A stretch of 64,000 bases of DNA, taken from NCBI GenBank assembly GCA_025526915.1, contig JAHLKH010000112.1, positions 23,097 through 87,096 of the forward strand, given 5' to 3'. The stretch is from Entophlyctis helioformis (lineage: Eukaryota; Chytridiomycota; Chytridiomycetes; Chytridiales; Chytriomycetaceae). Shown piece by piece: positions 44,706 through 56,968 of the stretch (positions are counted from its first letter, which is position 1; the number at the start of each line of letters is the position of its first letter). The position numbers and the translations under genes are program-made. The notes below the pieces were generated by a model. The model worked only from the letters and a program-made list of their open reading frames with translations, did no database searches and was not told the DNA's origin.

Positions 44706-46679
44706 ATGGACGGCTCAAGCTCGCCGCGTGTATCTCGCAAGCTGTATGGACAGCCTCAACCACCAACACAGTCCCTATCCAAGGCAAATTCGCTGTCGTC
44801 CACCGTCTCCACATCCACGCCAAACATCGCCACGGGCTCCTCTCGCGGCCCGTTGACACGCGGCAGCAGTTTCGGTCTCGCCAAAGTGGGCATCGAAGGT
44901 GGCCCACAGGCGTCTCGCAAACCCGCCACGGATTCGCTCAGCAGAACACTCGCGTCCAAGTCGCAGCAACAACAATCCTCTGAAATCGGCAAGCGTGTCG
45001 GCAGCCAGACTCGTCTCAGCGTGGCCGACAACAGCAATGCCAAGCGCACCACCCTTGGTGTTGGCAAGTCACTCGCACTTGCCACGACATGCACTCGCCA
45101 CTGTGCTAACAGTCTACTCTCGCTCTCTGGCAGACGGCGAAGAGTCTGAGCGCGAGCCGCGCACATCCGGCCTGCTCAAATGGCGATTCACCAAAAAGTA
45201 AACGGACATGCCTTGCCCTGTGCTTCCATCGATCCAACTGTCCATGCTCACATCAGCGCCACACAGAATCGATACAGAGATCTACTCGACAAAGTTTTCG
45301 CCAGACGAAGAGTACATTGCTCTTGGATGCGGCGACTCGCGAATCATGGTAAAGACGGATCCATTCTGCAGCGTCTGCTATGGCTGCTCATACATGCACT
45401 GCAATCACCGACTATGGACGATATGGACAGATCTTTTCGACAAAAACCAACGCAAAGGAGACAGAGTTCAAGACCGACAATGGCGTGCGTGTTCCATGCA
45501 CATCGCTTGCGTTTCGACCCAACTCTGCAGCGTACAAGAACAAGAACGTTCTGGTTGCCACATGCAAGTCCTGTTTGCTTGTTCCGCCCAAGAGTGTTGC
45601 CCCCACAGACTGACATGCAGCTGACTGTCCGCGGGCAGATGCCGACGGAAGTATCCGTCACTGGCACTATACGTCTGGCCAGCTGCTCAGCACTGTGTCG
45701 GAAGGAGACAACCAGATTAACACGGTCGCGTATAGCAACGATGGATCCCTGTTTGTGACCGGCGGCAGTGACATGAATGCGCGCGTCTATGACGGCGAGA
45801 CGCACAAGAATGTGTTTTCCGTGTTTGCAGGGTAGGTCTTTCCCACTGAACCTTGCTTGACTTGGCTTGGCTTTGAGGGATCCGCACAACTCATGCACTC
45901 TTTCAACGTCCAAGACGCGGCGAGAACACGGCTGGCCACTCCAACAGGATCTTTTGTGCAAAGTTTCATCCACGCGACCGCAACATGATCATCAGCGGCG
46001 GATGGGACAATACTCTCCAGGTACGCCGCTCTGGTTCGCATGGCCTAATGCCATTCATCTGACGGCAGCCCGCGTTCACCTTGGCAGATCTGGGACCAGC
46101 GAGTCAACTACTCGGTCCGAAGCATATACGGCCCGCATATCTGCGGCGACTCGATCGATTTCGATGATACGGGCGACAGGGTCCTCACAGGCTCCTACTC
46201 AAAGGACGATCCGCTCCAGCTGTGGTCGTGGAAATCCGGCGAAGTCGTTGGCGCGTTCCCGTGGGCTGCGCAGTCGGCCATGGAGGGCGAGATGCCCATG
46301 TGCATGCTGTATTCGGCCCAGTTCAGCAAAGGAACGGGCCCGCCGCCGGGAACCGCTGCCGGCAATACCGGGCGGCAACGGATCGCTCACCAACCGATAC
46401 GTGATTGGCGGGTGCAGCGGGTCTGTCAAGGAAGTGCGCGTGTTTGCGACCGAGTCCAAACGGGTGGGTCTCTGTTGCAGTGGCTGTCTGCAGGAGCATG
46501 CCAATGCGTGTACGCAGACTGACGCAGGCGATGAGCAGCATGTGGGATCGGTCACCAATCTCAACTGTGCCGTGTACTCGGTGGCCATGAGCTCGCAGGA
46601 CAGGATGGTCGCGTTTGGCGGTGGCGGCAAGACACTGATTGTCATGGACGTTGAGGAGCAGTCGGCCGAGTCTCGATGA
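44706..46679 (+). CDS. WD40-repeat protein (one frameshift)
   Basis: Eight exons: 44706-45063, 45134-45197, 45267-45348, 45431-45563, 45639-45831, 45948-46020, 46088-46463, 46518-46679. Introns 1 and 4 are GC-AG (donor GCAAGT at 45064 and 45564); the rest are GT-AG. The last intron (54 nt) is in frame and could be coding. A disordered Ser-rich N-terminus is followed by WD40 blades: IYSTKFSPDEEYIALGCGDS; VPCTSLAFRPNSA then NVLVATYADGSIRHWHYTSG; INTVAYSNDGSLFVTGGSD then MNARVYD; FHPRDRNMIISGGWDNTLQ then IWDQR; DRVLTGSYSKDDPLQLWSW; YVIGGCSGSVKEVRVF; VYSVAMSSQDRMVAFGGG. Exon 7 has one extra G near 46371 (ACCGGGCGGC), which breaks the frame. A propeller scaffold; partners unknown. Confidence 0.8.
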
Positions 46680-46887
46680 CGATAACAATGGCTGGTATGC
46701 AGACACCGATCCATGCTTCCACAATCGAGCATCGTGGTCACCATGCATAGGCGTCGTGTATTGTTGGGTTATGAAGCGGGGCTTGGCAGTCGTCTGACAG
46801 TCCAAAACAAAAGGCTGTAGTGTATGGAAGGAGAAAGCAAGGGAGGAAGGAAGGGAGGAAGAAGGAAAAGGTCGGGTGATCGACAGC

Positions 46888-47774
46888 TTAGGCACGGCCC
46901 TTGGCGTTGCTCTTGAAGGTGCCGAGAGCAGACACGGTGATGGCGGCAAGCAGGCCCTGGGCAATGACGTGCCACGGGGCAAAGTGGAAGCCAAAGGGCA
47001 GGTTTCTGGCCGACAGATCGAGCCATCCGTTGTCGCGCGAGGTCTGGATGTAGGCGACGTAGTTGACGCACACCATGAGCACGAAGCCGGACATGCCGTG
47101 CATGCGGAGGAGCTGGCGCGACAGCTTGAAGTTGTGGGCGAGAGCACCAAACGTGAACTGGCCAAGCAGCCAGACGAGAACGAGGAAGCCGTACCAGCCG
47201 TGCTTGGTGGCAAAGTGGGGCTTGTTGAGCATGTCCTTGACAAGGTAGATGCCTGTGCACAGACGCAGACGCAGCCCGCGAATGCATGGTTAGTCGGCCG
47301 GTCGGCCATCCAGGCAGGCAGGCAGCGCCGCAGTGTGGGGTTGAAGGCGTTTGAATCCATGCTTGCGGCATGCTGGCCAGCGACGTTGATGCGGCAAGGC
47401 CCTGCAGACAGAGCGGCAGGCAGACGGAGCGAGAGGCAGAAGGCGGGCGGGCGGACGGATAGACAGGACAGACAGGACAGGCAGGCAGGACGGCACTCAC
47501 AGACGGCACCACCAATGGCGCAGTTGAGGGCGAGGAAGGCAATGAGCCTGTGGACGTTGACCATGGCCGTGCGGGGCAGCTTGCCGGCAGCCAGGCTGCG
47601 CTTGACGAGACGCACCGGCGAGAAGGCCAGCAGCGTCTCCGAGACAAAGAACACCAGCAGCGACATGAGCACCGGGTGGGCCGTGAACAGCGAGTACGGC
47701 TTGTTGAAGTACGCCGTGGCGCACACAATCGAGACGTAGAGGACCGCTGCCGTGCGCTGGAGACCGCGGATCAT
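46888..47774 (-). CDS. Cytochrome b561 family protein
   Basis: Two exons: 47774-47501 and 47252-46888; GT-AG, 212 residues. Six membrane helices with histidines placed as in the family: AAVLYVSIVCATAYF; HPVLMSLLVFFVSETLLAF; VHRLIAFLALNCAIGG; HGWYGFLVLVWLLGQFTFGA; RMHGMSGFVLMVCVNYVAYI; PWHVIAQGLLAAITVSALG. These histidines would bind two hemes across the membrane, moving electrons from ascorbate-like donors to ferric iron or other acceptors. The model starts at the first ATG (MIRGLQRTAAV). Its 3' end faces the WD40 gene, with 208 bp between the two stops. Confidence 0.87.
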
Positions 47775-47843
47775 GGCGCTGGAATGGGATTTGTGCAGAA
47801 AGGATGCCAATTTGCTCCTGTTCCGCGACTCATAAACACCGAA

Positions 47844-48149
47844 ATGGCGTCTGAGCAAGCGACAGCAGCAGCAGCAGCAGAAGCAGTGGATGCACCGGTG
47901 CCTGTGGTGACGCTGCATGCAGGCGACTTCCCCATCGACGCAGCGACCGTCTACGTGGACCGTGCCGATGTGTCTCGCACGCTGCGCACCAAGCTGGCCA
48001 AGGGCATGTCGCAGATTGACTTGGTCGACGTGGGGCCGCTCGACACGGACACGATCAGGTGAGGACGACACGAGCCATGGCCGAGATGGTGGCACAGCCT
48101 CGACAGCTGGCCGGCTGTTGGGCCGTGTGTATCTGTGTCTGTCTGTCTG

Positions 48150-48227
<78 letters not shown>

Positions 48228-50413
48228 TGGTAGTGGTCTGCTGGCATTGGACAACTGCCATGCCGTGGTGCCAGGGTGTCCGGCACTGGTGCAGCCACCA
48301 TCGTCGACGTCAAGTTCGAGTCCAAGCGTGTCGATCAGTTTGGCATTGCAGACGATGACCAGGCTGACAGCGACAGTGACGCCGATGACAAGCCAGACGA
48401 CCCCGGCAGCAACAGCACCACCAACGCCAGCAGCGAGACGGACGAAGAAAGAGAGCGCAGGGAGCGCAAGGCCAAGCGAGCTGAGCTGCTGAAGCAGAAG
48501 AAGGCGCTGCTCAGAAAGATACGCGAGCAGGGGCTCGAGCAGCGCAGACTCGAGGCCGAAAAGGAGAATCTGACCCAACACCGCGAGCTCATTGACAAGT
48601 TCAGGTCGAGCGTTCTGTCGCAGCCAGCCGCGCAGGGATCTGGCGCTGCAGTCGCCAAGTCGTCGACAGTGTCTGCCTCTCAGTCGTGGGACACGCAAGT
48701 GTCTGGTTTCTTTGGCACGTTTTCGCTCGAGCACCAGCGCACTCTCAAACGTATCGGCATTGCAATCATTGAGATTGACGAGCGTCTTGAGGTGCTTGCG
48801 GAAGAGACCAGAGCGACGCAGGATGAAGCCAGAAAGATTGGGATGGAGGCCGACAGCAGGAATGGACGACGCGACGCACCATCTCGGTTCTCGTTTCCAC
48901 CACGGAAGACGATGTCAATGTCGAGCTGGATGTGTCGTACATGGTGCACAACGCGTCGTGGAAGCCAAGCTACGACATACGCGTGCAGTCCGAGGCACAG
49001 CAGTTTGAGGTAGGCGTCTCTTGCTGATTGACTTGTGGAGGTCAACCTGACTGCTGACGATGTGGCCATCCGACTGGCTGGCCGACGGGCTGTATCCAGC
49101 TCACGTACAAGGCTGAGATTTCTCAGTCGACTGAAGAGGTCTGGAAGGATGCCAAGATCACGCTGTCCACTGCCAAGCCGGCCATTGGCGGCGACATTCC
49201 AAAGTTTAGCAGCCCATGGCATCTTTCCATCTACGTGCCACCAGTTAGTGAGTTGCTGGCCTGCTGCCTGCCTTCCTGCCCTATTGGTAGATGCTCGTTT
49301 GCTTTACTGACAGTTGTGCTCCAGCCCGAGTCAAACTGGCAAAGAAGTCTGGAATGTCGTTTGGAGCGTCGGCCCGCTTTTCTTCGCCACCGATGCAATC
49401 GCAGGCCTTGCTGGGAGAAATGAGCAAGATGAGCTCCATGCCTCGCGCAACTGCCCAAGCCAGCCAGGGCGTGACAAGTGCGACGTTTGCCATTCTTGCC
49501 CGAAACACGATCCCGCCAGACGGTGTTGGCCACAAGGTCACAAGTAAGCGTTGAATGATGACCCACTTGGCGATTTTGGCCATCTCATCTCATCTCATCT
49601 CATCCACCATTACTCGCTCCTGCCCACAGTCAGCATCATCAACCTCAAACCCACGTTTGAGTTTGCCACTGTGCCCAAGATTGCCGAGCGCGTGTATCTG
49701 CGTGCCAAGGTCAAGAACGAGTCGGACTTTGCCCTTCTGCAAGGCCCATGCGCCGTGTATCTGGATGGCAGCTTTGTGGCAAAGTCGGATCTTGGAAAGG
49801 TACATTCCATGTTGGACGATGGATAGGATGGCGGCTGACCTGAATCCTGCGGCCCTGATCAGTCTGTCTCGCCCTTTGAGAGCTTTGATGTGTCTCTCGG
49901 CGTCGACCCGTCGATTGTCGTCACATACAGCCCCATCAAGAAGCAGGTGACCGAGACGGGCAACTCGTTGCTTGGCAATCGCACTGCCGTGCACAAGTAC
50001 ACGCAGAGCATTTCGGTCAAGAACACCAAGCAGGTGGCCATCTCCATCACCGTCACGGACCAAGTGCCCATGTCCGAAGTAAGCGCGGCAGCAGACACAT
50101 GGATGCATGCCTGTTGTCTGTGGCACGGATATGTATGTCTGACGCTATGCAACAGGACGACAAGATCAAGGTCACGCTGCTTGCCCCAGAGCCGCAGTCG
50201 CTCGTCACGGTCGAGTCGATTGCGTCGCGGGACGAGCCGACGGATGCGGCTGGCAGCGATGGACAGCATTCTGTCCCGACTGGCCCCATCCGCATCTTCC
50301 AGGACACCAACATTCTCGAGTTCCGTCTGGACATTCCACCGAGCAGCAGCAAGGAGATCACGCTGCGCTACGATGTGGCCTATCCGACAAAGGACACGAT
50401 CTACGGGCTGTAG
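47844..50413 (+). CDS. DUF4139-family (MuiA-like) protein, tandem copy 1 (one frameshift)
   Basis: Seven exons: 47844-48058, 48275-49009, 49100-49247, 49325-49543, 49630-49799, 49863-50078, 50156-50413; GT-AG. The N-terminal DUF4140-type part is TVYVDRADVSRTLR and TIRVSGTGAATIVDVKF. Next comes a charged coiled coil (ERRERKAKRAELLKQKKAL, LEQRRLEAEKENL). The C-terminal DUF4139 part has VSYMVHNASWKPSYDIRV, LTYKAEISQSTEEVWKDAKI, NTIPPDGVGHKVT and VAKSDLGKSVSPFESF. Exon 2 is one base short (frame slips between about 48830 and 48880). The family is widespread but biochemically unassigned; bacterial relatives were named mucoidy inhibitor A. The next gene is its paralog. Confidence 0.82.
48148..48227. 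repeat. (GT)n microsatellite in intron 1 of DUF4139 copy 1
   Basis: About 80 bp of nearly pure GT, interrupted twice by GG. Confidence 0.9.
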
Positions 50414-50581
50414 TCTCTCGGCCGTTTGCCAGCCGTTGCTGGTGGCTGCGTGGCCATCCTGGCTTGGCCTTTTCTCAGCAGATCCGAAGCAGATCCGAAG
50501 CAGATCTTATGCATATCCGAAGCACTCGAATGAACAATGCGCATTTTGGCTTTCCCCCCAGATCTGCAAACGGCCAGACCA

Positions 50582-52953
50582 ATGCCCGTCGAAGACAAGA
50601 GCGTTCACAAGATCGAGGTGGCGGCGGCAGACGCACCTGTCTGTGCGGCCACCGTCTTCTCGGACCGCGCTGAGGTGTCCCGCATCCTGACGGTCGACCT
50701 CAAGGGCGGGCCGAATCAGGTGTCGCTCACTGGCGTCGCCTGGCTCGACGAAGACACCATTCGGTGAGTGCTGGTACTCTGCTGGCGCTCTGCTGGCTGC
50801 CGCATCCAACCCTTGCTCGCTCTGCCCTGCATCTTGTGACGCGGCTGACGTTCTGTCGCTTGCCAGCGTGTCCGGTGTCGGCTCAGCCACCATCCTCGAA
50901 GTGCGGCTCGAGAGCGAGGAAAAGAAGGTCGTTGCGGCCGAGGACGGCAAGGCCAAGAGCGAGCTGGACACGCTCAAAGAGCGCCTCAAGAGCATCTCGT
51001 CGGCCGTGCGTCGGCTGCGTCTGGACCAGGAAACGCTTACCGAGCAGCATTCGACGCTCGACAGCTTTGCAGCCAACGTCATTGCTCGTCCGGCCGTGCT
51101 GCCCTCTGCTGCCGAATCTGGCTCTGCCAACGCCTGGGAAGTGCAGGCCAAGACCTTTTTTGGGTCGGTTGCTGCGCAGCACCTTGAGATGTCCAAAGGG
51201 CTGTCGATCGAGGCGCTCGACACGGCCGTCAAGATTGAGGATCTCGAGGAAGAGCAACGGGAGGTCCAGAACCGAATCTACAAGCTGTCGGGCCGCGTCG
51301 GTGGCGGCGTGTCGTACGAGACTGTGCGCACGATCCACGTCACTCTCGAGTCGCCTGCTGATGAGCGTGTGTCGCTTGCGGTCTCGTACATGGTGAACAG
51401 CGCAAGCTGGACGCCAAGGTTGGTCCGTTCATGCAGGGGTTGGTTAGATGGCTGGTTGGCTCACACTCCCTTGCCGCATGCGTGGACCATATGGTGCAGT
51501 TACGATATCCGCGTCATGTCGGACACCGAGATCCTTGAGCTGACGTACAAGGCAGAGATCTCTCAAAGCACGGGCGAAGAATGGAAGAATGCTGCCATTA
51601 TCCTGTCCACTGCGCAGGCCTCTGTTGGTGGCAGCATGGCCAATCTATCGCATCCGTGGCTTCTGTCGTTCAACAGGCCGCAGCCCACGTACAGCTCGTT
51701 AGACATTATGATCGTGGTGGGTGCTTATAGGCTTCAGATTGCCTGCGTCAACAATCGCTCTAACGTTGCAGGTGCGTAAGAAGAGCATATTATCAGCAAA
51801 TGCCAAGTGCAGTTCAGCACCAGGCGGCGGCGGATTTGGCGCTCCAGCCCCACCACCCGCACCCATGATGGCGATGGCGATGACCATGTCGAGCATTGCA
51901 CCGCCAATGGCTGCGCCAAAGCCAAAGGTCCAGCAGGCGCAGACTGTTTCGAAGCAGGGCATGACGCCGCCACGTTCCAGATCCCAACACGCAACACGAT
52001 CCCAAGTGACGGTGTTGGCCACAAGGTCACAGGTGTGCTGATCTGCCAACGGACAACCAATGGATGTCTTGCTAACTCGGGCATCCTGTGACAGTTGCCA
52101 TTATCGAGCTTAAGCCAAGCCTGTCGTTCAGCACAGTGCCAAAACTGGCCGAGCGCGCGTTCCTCAAAGCGATCGTCAAGAACACTTCCGAGTATGTCCT
52201 GCTCGAGGGTGCGTGTGCCATCTACCTCGACAGCAGCTTTGTGGCCAAGTCGACTCTCGGCAAGGTCGGTTTACGCACTCTCGCACGCCACTGTCGCATA
52301 TCTGGTGGCTTACATTGCTAACGTGCAACACTGTGCAGACTGTGTCGCCGCTGGACACGTTTGAAGTCTCGCTCGGTGTGGACCCAGGCATCACGGTCAC
52401 GTATGGGCCGCTCAAGAAGCAGTTGTCAGGCACAGGCGCGAGTCTTCTTGGCAACAAGCAAACGGTGGTGCGCTTTTCCAGACAGATTACGATCAAGAAC
52501 GCCAAGCGTATCCCGATTGCCATCACACTCCAGGACCAGATACCCTTGTCGCAGGTATGGACAGCCAAGCTGAACGGCTTTGCTGTTGACGGTCTGGTTC
52601 TGACGCACCATACTGGCGCTTGGCAGGACGACAAGATCAACGTCTTGCTTGTCCAGCCGCCCATGCCGTCTGTGTCCGTGTTCCCCACTCAAGAGGCTGC
52701 AAGAGAAGCTGCTGCCCAGGGTGGCTCGTACACGCCACTGACCAGCAGCATCTCGAAAATCGGACACCGACTGTCACAGACCAACCTGGCCAACGTGACC
52801 GCATCGTCGGGCGAGAAGCCGATCGTGCTGTTCCAGGATATGAACGTGCTCGAGTTCCGGCTCGCTGTTGTTGCTGGCGAGTCGCGCGACGTGCCCATCA
52901 AGTACGACGTGACTTATCCCGACAAGGAGACCGTAGTTGGACTCTACGACTGA
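50582..52953 (+). CDS. DUF4139-family (MuiA-like) protein, tandem copy 2 (one frameshift)
   Basis: Seven exons: 50582-50763, 50867-51418, 51500-51716, 51772-52032, 52095-52264, 52339-52554, 52627-52953. Start MPVEDKSVHKIEV; an in-frame ATG at 50537 is possible. The segments match copy 1 in order: ATVFSDRAEVSRILTVDL, TIRVSGVGSATILEV, a coiled coil (SELDTLKERLKSISSAV), VSYMVNSASWTPSYDIRV, LTYKAEISQSTGEEWKNAAI, NTIPSDGVGHKVT and VAKSTLGKTVSPLDTF. Most later introns fall at the same place as in copy 1, and one exon has the same length (216 bp). Copy 2 has an extra intron before YDIRV and a Gly/Pro/Met-rich insert (51830-51930). Exon 4 is one base short near 51957, beside a GGG run. Old tandem duplication. 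Confidence 0.82.
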
Positions 52954-53761
52954 ATACGCGACAGGCTGCTGCCGTGAGCAAGCATCTTGCTGTGGGGTTG
53001 GACGCGAACGTGGACACCAAGGCAGGAATGAAATGAGATCTGGCGTTCAATGGATGGATGGATGGATAGACGGATGGACGGATGAGGTGCGATGGTCCAG
53101 CAGGGACAGTCCGCAGCCCGCGCGGAGGGTGGATCAGTGGCCAAGAATGAGGCGGTGGCATTGGTCAGCGAGGAGACGACGCAAGAGAAGATGACGATGA
53201 GGCCGACGATGAGGGCGGCGGGCGGCTGACGACTGACGACCACAATGCCGACAGACGAGCCGAGCGCGATCCCAGTCCCGTGCCATGGTCGGCGGGACTG
53301 GCGATGCTCAGCGGCACAAACGGCACGCCCGTGCTATGGCGTGACGGAGTGGCCGCCGACGGGTCGGAGTGGTCTGCAGGCGAGCGGTGAATGTCCGGCT
53401 TGCCCGTGTCGGGCGGCGTTGGCGGCACCCAAGACCGCTGCATCAATGCCCGCGAGCGCGACGATGCCGAGGGCACTCGCGGGTCGATAAGCTCGTCCCC
53501 AACGGACACGCTCTCGCTCGGCGCCTGCTGCTGGGCAACGACCGTCTGCGTCTCTGTCTCTGCAGACTGCCGAGAGTGCGAACGGGTGGACAGGTCTGCC
53601 ATTTCAACGCCGAATGCGTCGTCCGTGTCAGCGTCGGCGTCGGAGGTGCGTCTGAGCGAGCGAGTCGGCGACGCATGGCGAAGGAACGACAGTGCACCAG
53701 GGCTGGTGCTGCGGTGCCTGGACGACGGCGATGGCGACGGCGAAGACGACGACGACGACAT
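52944..53761 (-). CDS. Possible Ser-rich protein with C-terminal membrane anchor
   Basis: ATG at 53761. An open, Ser/Arg-rich frame (LSFLRHASPTRSLRRTSD, then acidic stretches) runs to about 53225. There, a one-base shift leads into a frame with a clear hydrophobic helix (PAALIVGLIVIFSCVVSSL) and a short tail ending at 52944. Without the shift the protein ends in a Ser-rich tail at 53165 and has no anchor. Its end overlaps the DUF4139 copy 2 stop by 10 bp, on opposite strands. Unrecognised; moderate doubt that it is real. Confidence 0.4.
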
Positions 53762-54162
53762 CAGCGAGGAAAACGACAGCGAAGGCCTGTGCTGTGCCTA
53801 TCAGAGATGCAGACAGACTTTTGGCGCACTTTCGCAGATCGCGAGTCTTGGACGCGAGCAGATGCCACAATCTGGTCAGTGCACGAGTGGACGGCGCGCA
53901 TCAGCGAGCATGCCACGGCACCTACCCTGACTGCCCAGTGGCCCACTAGGTCGGTCGTCGGTCGGTCGTGAGGGATCCCTGGCTTCGTTGGACGAAGCCG
54001 GACATGGCTGCATGCAGGGCTGGTCACGTCAGTCTCATGTGACTTTACAACCGGCCAATCAGCGGCGCACTCTCAAGGGCAGCAGCTAGCCAATCAGGGC
54101 GGCTTGAGCCACTTTGCCCAGCGGCATTGAACCGTGGATCACATCACACGAACAAGCCTTGC
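53762..54162. other. Divergent upstream region of the anchored protein (-) and lipase (+)
   Basis: No gene seen. Two inverted CCAAT boxes occur (GGCCAATCAG near 54053 and AGCCAATCAG near 54089), suitable promoter elements for the lipase. Confidence 0.45.
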
Positions 54163-56924
54163 ATGCCGGGCATCGAGCTGTTTGGGCGGCGCTGCCATGT
54201 GGCCAGCGACGACCTGTTCCTTCCTGCTCTGCAGGGATTCCTACTGCACGCCGCATGGTAAGCGCACGCTGCGGACCGACGGCGCAGCCTGTCTGTCCGG
54301 TCGCTGCATGGCCGCAAAGCCGAACATATTCACCGGCAGCCTTGCGTCGTGTGTGCTGGCCTCGTGATGCGCTGGATGCTGACGCCGGCCTCTGCATGTG
54401 CACCACTGTGTGTGCGACAGGACAAGCCTGGCCATCTACCTGCTTGTGCACCTGCCCTGGGATTGCAGCCAGCACCAGTGGCAGCTGGTGTATCTTGTCC
54501 TCGTCATCATCGTCTTTGTGCTCGAGGCTGCCCACGGCCTGGCCATCTGCTGGCTCTCTCTGCGCGGCTCCGTTGCAGACGACCGCCCGCGCCGTCCCGT
54601 GATCAAAGTCATCTACTCGCTGATTGGGCTCAACACCATCGAGGCTGTACGTCGTGTGGCTTGCTTGCATTATTGTGCCTGAATGCTTGCACCGGACAAA
54701 AGACTCATCGCTCTGCGCACAGGTGCTGCACTCGTTTGCTCTCGCCATGTACTACGAAGACACGCAGCCGTGCACCGATCGCAGCGCTTACATGAACCTC
54801 TTCATGTTTGCCGTGCATCTGTACCTGGCTGCTCTGTGCGGCTTTGCGGTCCTGCTGGTCCTGCAGCTTGCGGCAGGCGGCAAAGCATCGACGGGTATGG
54901 ACCGCATCGACAATCCGCGCTTCTGGGAGTTTTGTCTGGCGCCCCTCGTCTGCTTCCCGCTGTACATCCGCAACGACGGTCGTCGCGCACAGGCGGCTCG
55001 TGCTCTGCAGGGCGGATCAGGAGGCACCATGTCGAGTGCGTCGCGCGGCCCGAACGGCGGCCGTGGCACAATCCTTGGCGATGTCGCGCAGCTTCTCGCC
55101 GAACTCATGGGCGATGTCGATCTGGTCGCTTCAGACGTCCTGGTTGGCATCATGCTTGTGCGAGAAAAGCAGCGTCGGGCGACCCGCTCTCGCGCACAGA
55201 GCAATGCGCCGATTGAATACTACGACCGAACGGCGCAGGACCTGCCGTTCCATCGCGACCTGAAGAACATTTGCCACTTTATGGACTACGCCGAGGCCAT
55301 CTACGGGTTTCCGCTGTACATGTTCGCCAACTTCTCGGACGGCCTCAAGCATTTACTGTGCCCTTGCACAAGCCCGGCACCCATGTCGTCCATCCAAGCA
55401 GTCCGCACCTACATGGACCGCGGCTGGTCGGTCGGCTGTCTCTGCTGCTTCCCTGCCAGCTGCTTCTTCTCCAATCCTCGCGAACACGAAGATCTGGTGT
55501 ATGCGAGCACCGTCAACCGGCTGTTCAAGTCGCCGTTTGTCGTGTGTCTGGACCACGAGTTCAAGGCCATTGTCATCTCGATCCGAGGCACGCTCTCGAC
55601 GACCGACCTGCTGGTGGATCTGCACTTTGGACTCAGCGATATTGACATTCCGCACGCGTCACAAGGCTCGGTTCCTGCACAGACCCACTCTGGCATGCTT
55701 CGCACGGCCCGCAACATCATTGCAGAGATTGAGTATGCCAACGTGCTCCAGCAGCTGCTCTTGTCGTCCAATTCGCCCTATGCGTCTACATACAAGGTGG
55801 TTGTCACTGGCCACTCGCTTGGCGGCGGTGTGGCGGCTCTGGTTGCGTTCTTGCTCAAGACATCACACCGCTACGCGGCTATCGCCGACCGCGTGTTCTG
55901 CATCGCCTATTCGTCGCCCGGATGTGCCGTCACTGCCGAGGGTCAAGAGTACTTCAAGACCTTTTGCACGACGGTCGTCCTGGACAAGGACCTCGTCCCA
56001 CGTCTCACGCCATACACAGTGCACGCACTCAAGGAAGAGGTCAAGGCCGTGCTTCAGCAGTGCCATTCGCGACGCAAGGTCGATATCATTGGAAGCGCCA
56101 TGATGCGGCAGTTTGTCAAAAAGGCTCGTAAGTGGCTCGGCCTGCCGCCAAGCAACCCTTTGAACAGCAGCATGGGCGATCCGCTGGCGACCGAGGAGCA
56201 ACAGCAGCATCTCAGCCCGACGTTTATGCAGGGCGATGAGCAGCGGATGCTCATTCGACAGTCGGGAGAGTCGTCCTCGTCGTCAGAGCAGCCACAGACA
56301 CATCGCGGCTCGTCGCTACACGAGCAGACAAACGCAGCGGGGAGTCGCGGCACCCTGCCAACACACGTGACGGGCTTGGCGCGATCACGGCCAACCAGTC
56401 GCGCATCGCTTCGCGACTCGCTGGACACTGCCAGCATTGGGTATGCCCCACACGCGCAGCTGCCTACACTCGCGCCGCATGTGCCACTGGCACCGGCAAA
56501 CACATATCTCCCTGGCCACATCCTGCATATTCGCCGCGTCGTTGCGTCTCAAGATCCCATGAGTCGGCAGGGCAGTTTGGAAGACATGACCGCGGACAAC
56601 CAGAGCACAGTCAGCAGCAGCGGTTCGGCTGGCAGCACGGCGGGACTGATTGCGGGATCGGCGTCGCGTGCAAGCATCCGCTCTGCAGGAAGGGCGGCCG
56701 CTGCGTCCAACGGCTCTCGGTCGCGAGCGGCGTTTGGCGGGTTTGGACGGTTTGGTGGATCGCAGGCGAGCAGCCAGCCGGCCAGCACGAAGCCCGAGTT
56801 TGAGGTTGTGTGGGCACAGCCCGAGTCGTTCCACTCGATCGTGATCTCGTCGTTCATGGGCATCGACCACTTTCCCAACCGCATTGCCGAGACGCTGGCC
56901 GTCGTTCGTGACGCTGCCGAATGA
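54163..56924 (+). CDS. sn-1-specific diacylglycerol-lipase-like enzyme
   Basis: Three exons: 54163-54257, 54421-54646, 54723-56924; GT-AG; 840 residues. The N-terminus starts MPGIELFGRRCHVASDDLFL, which is typical of DAGL-alpha/beta, and is followed by four membrane helices (AIYLLVHLPW region, LVYLVLVIIVFVLEAAHGLA, MNLFMFAVHLYLAALCGFA, FWEFCLAPLVCFPLYI). Lipase class 3 domain: VISIRGTLSTTDLLVDL, nucleophile elbow GHSLGGGVAAL, DKDLVPRLTPY (Asp candidate). Near the C-terminus, VISSFMGIDHFPNRI contains the likely catalytic His. A Cys-rich stretch (CLCCFPASCFF) and long Ser-rich inserts lie between. It would hydrolyse diacylglycerol to 2-monoacylglycerol at membranes. Confidence 0.88.
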
Positions 56925-56968
56925 AAGCGCTCAAAAGCGGCTACGTTTTTTCTCCAACAACATCCACC

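Noticed and set aside
30890..48227. Microsatellites (GGCA, AC, GT) as possible CRISPR-like or regulatory arrays
   Set aside because: They are simple slippage repeats inside introns, with no spacers or unit structure.
46323..48734. 803-codon minus-strand frame
   Set aside because: Merges the antisense of the WD40 and DUF4139 genes with the cytochrome b561 exon in one long GC-rich frame. Only the b561 exon part is real.
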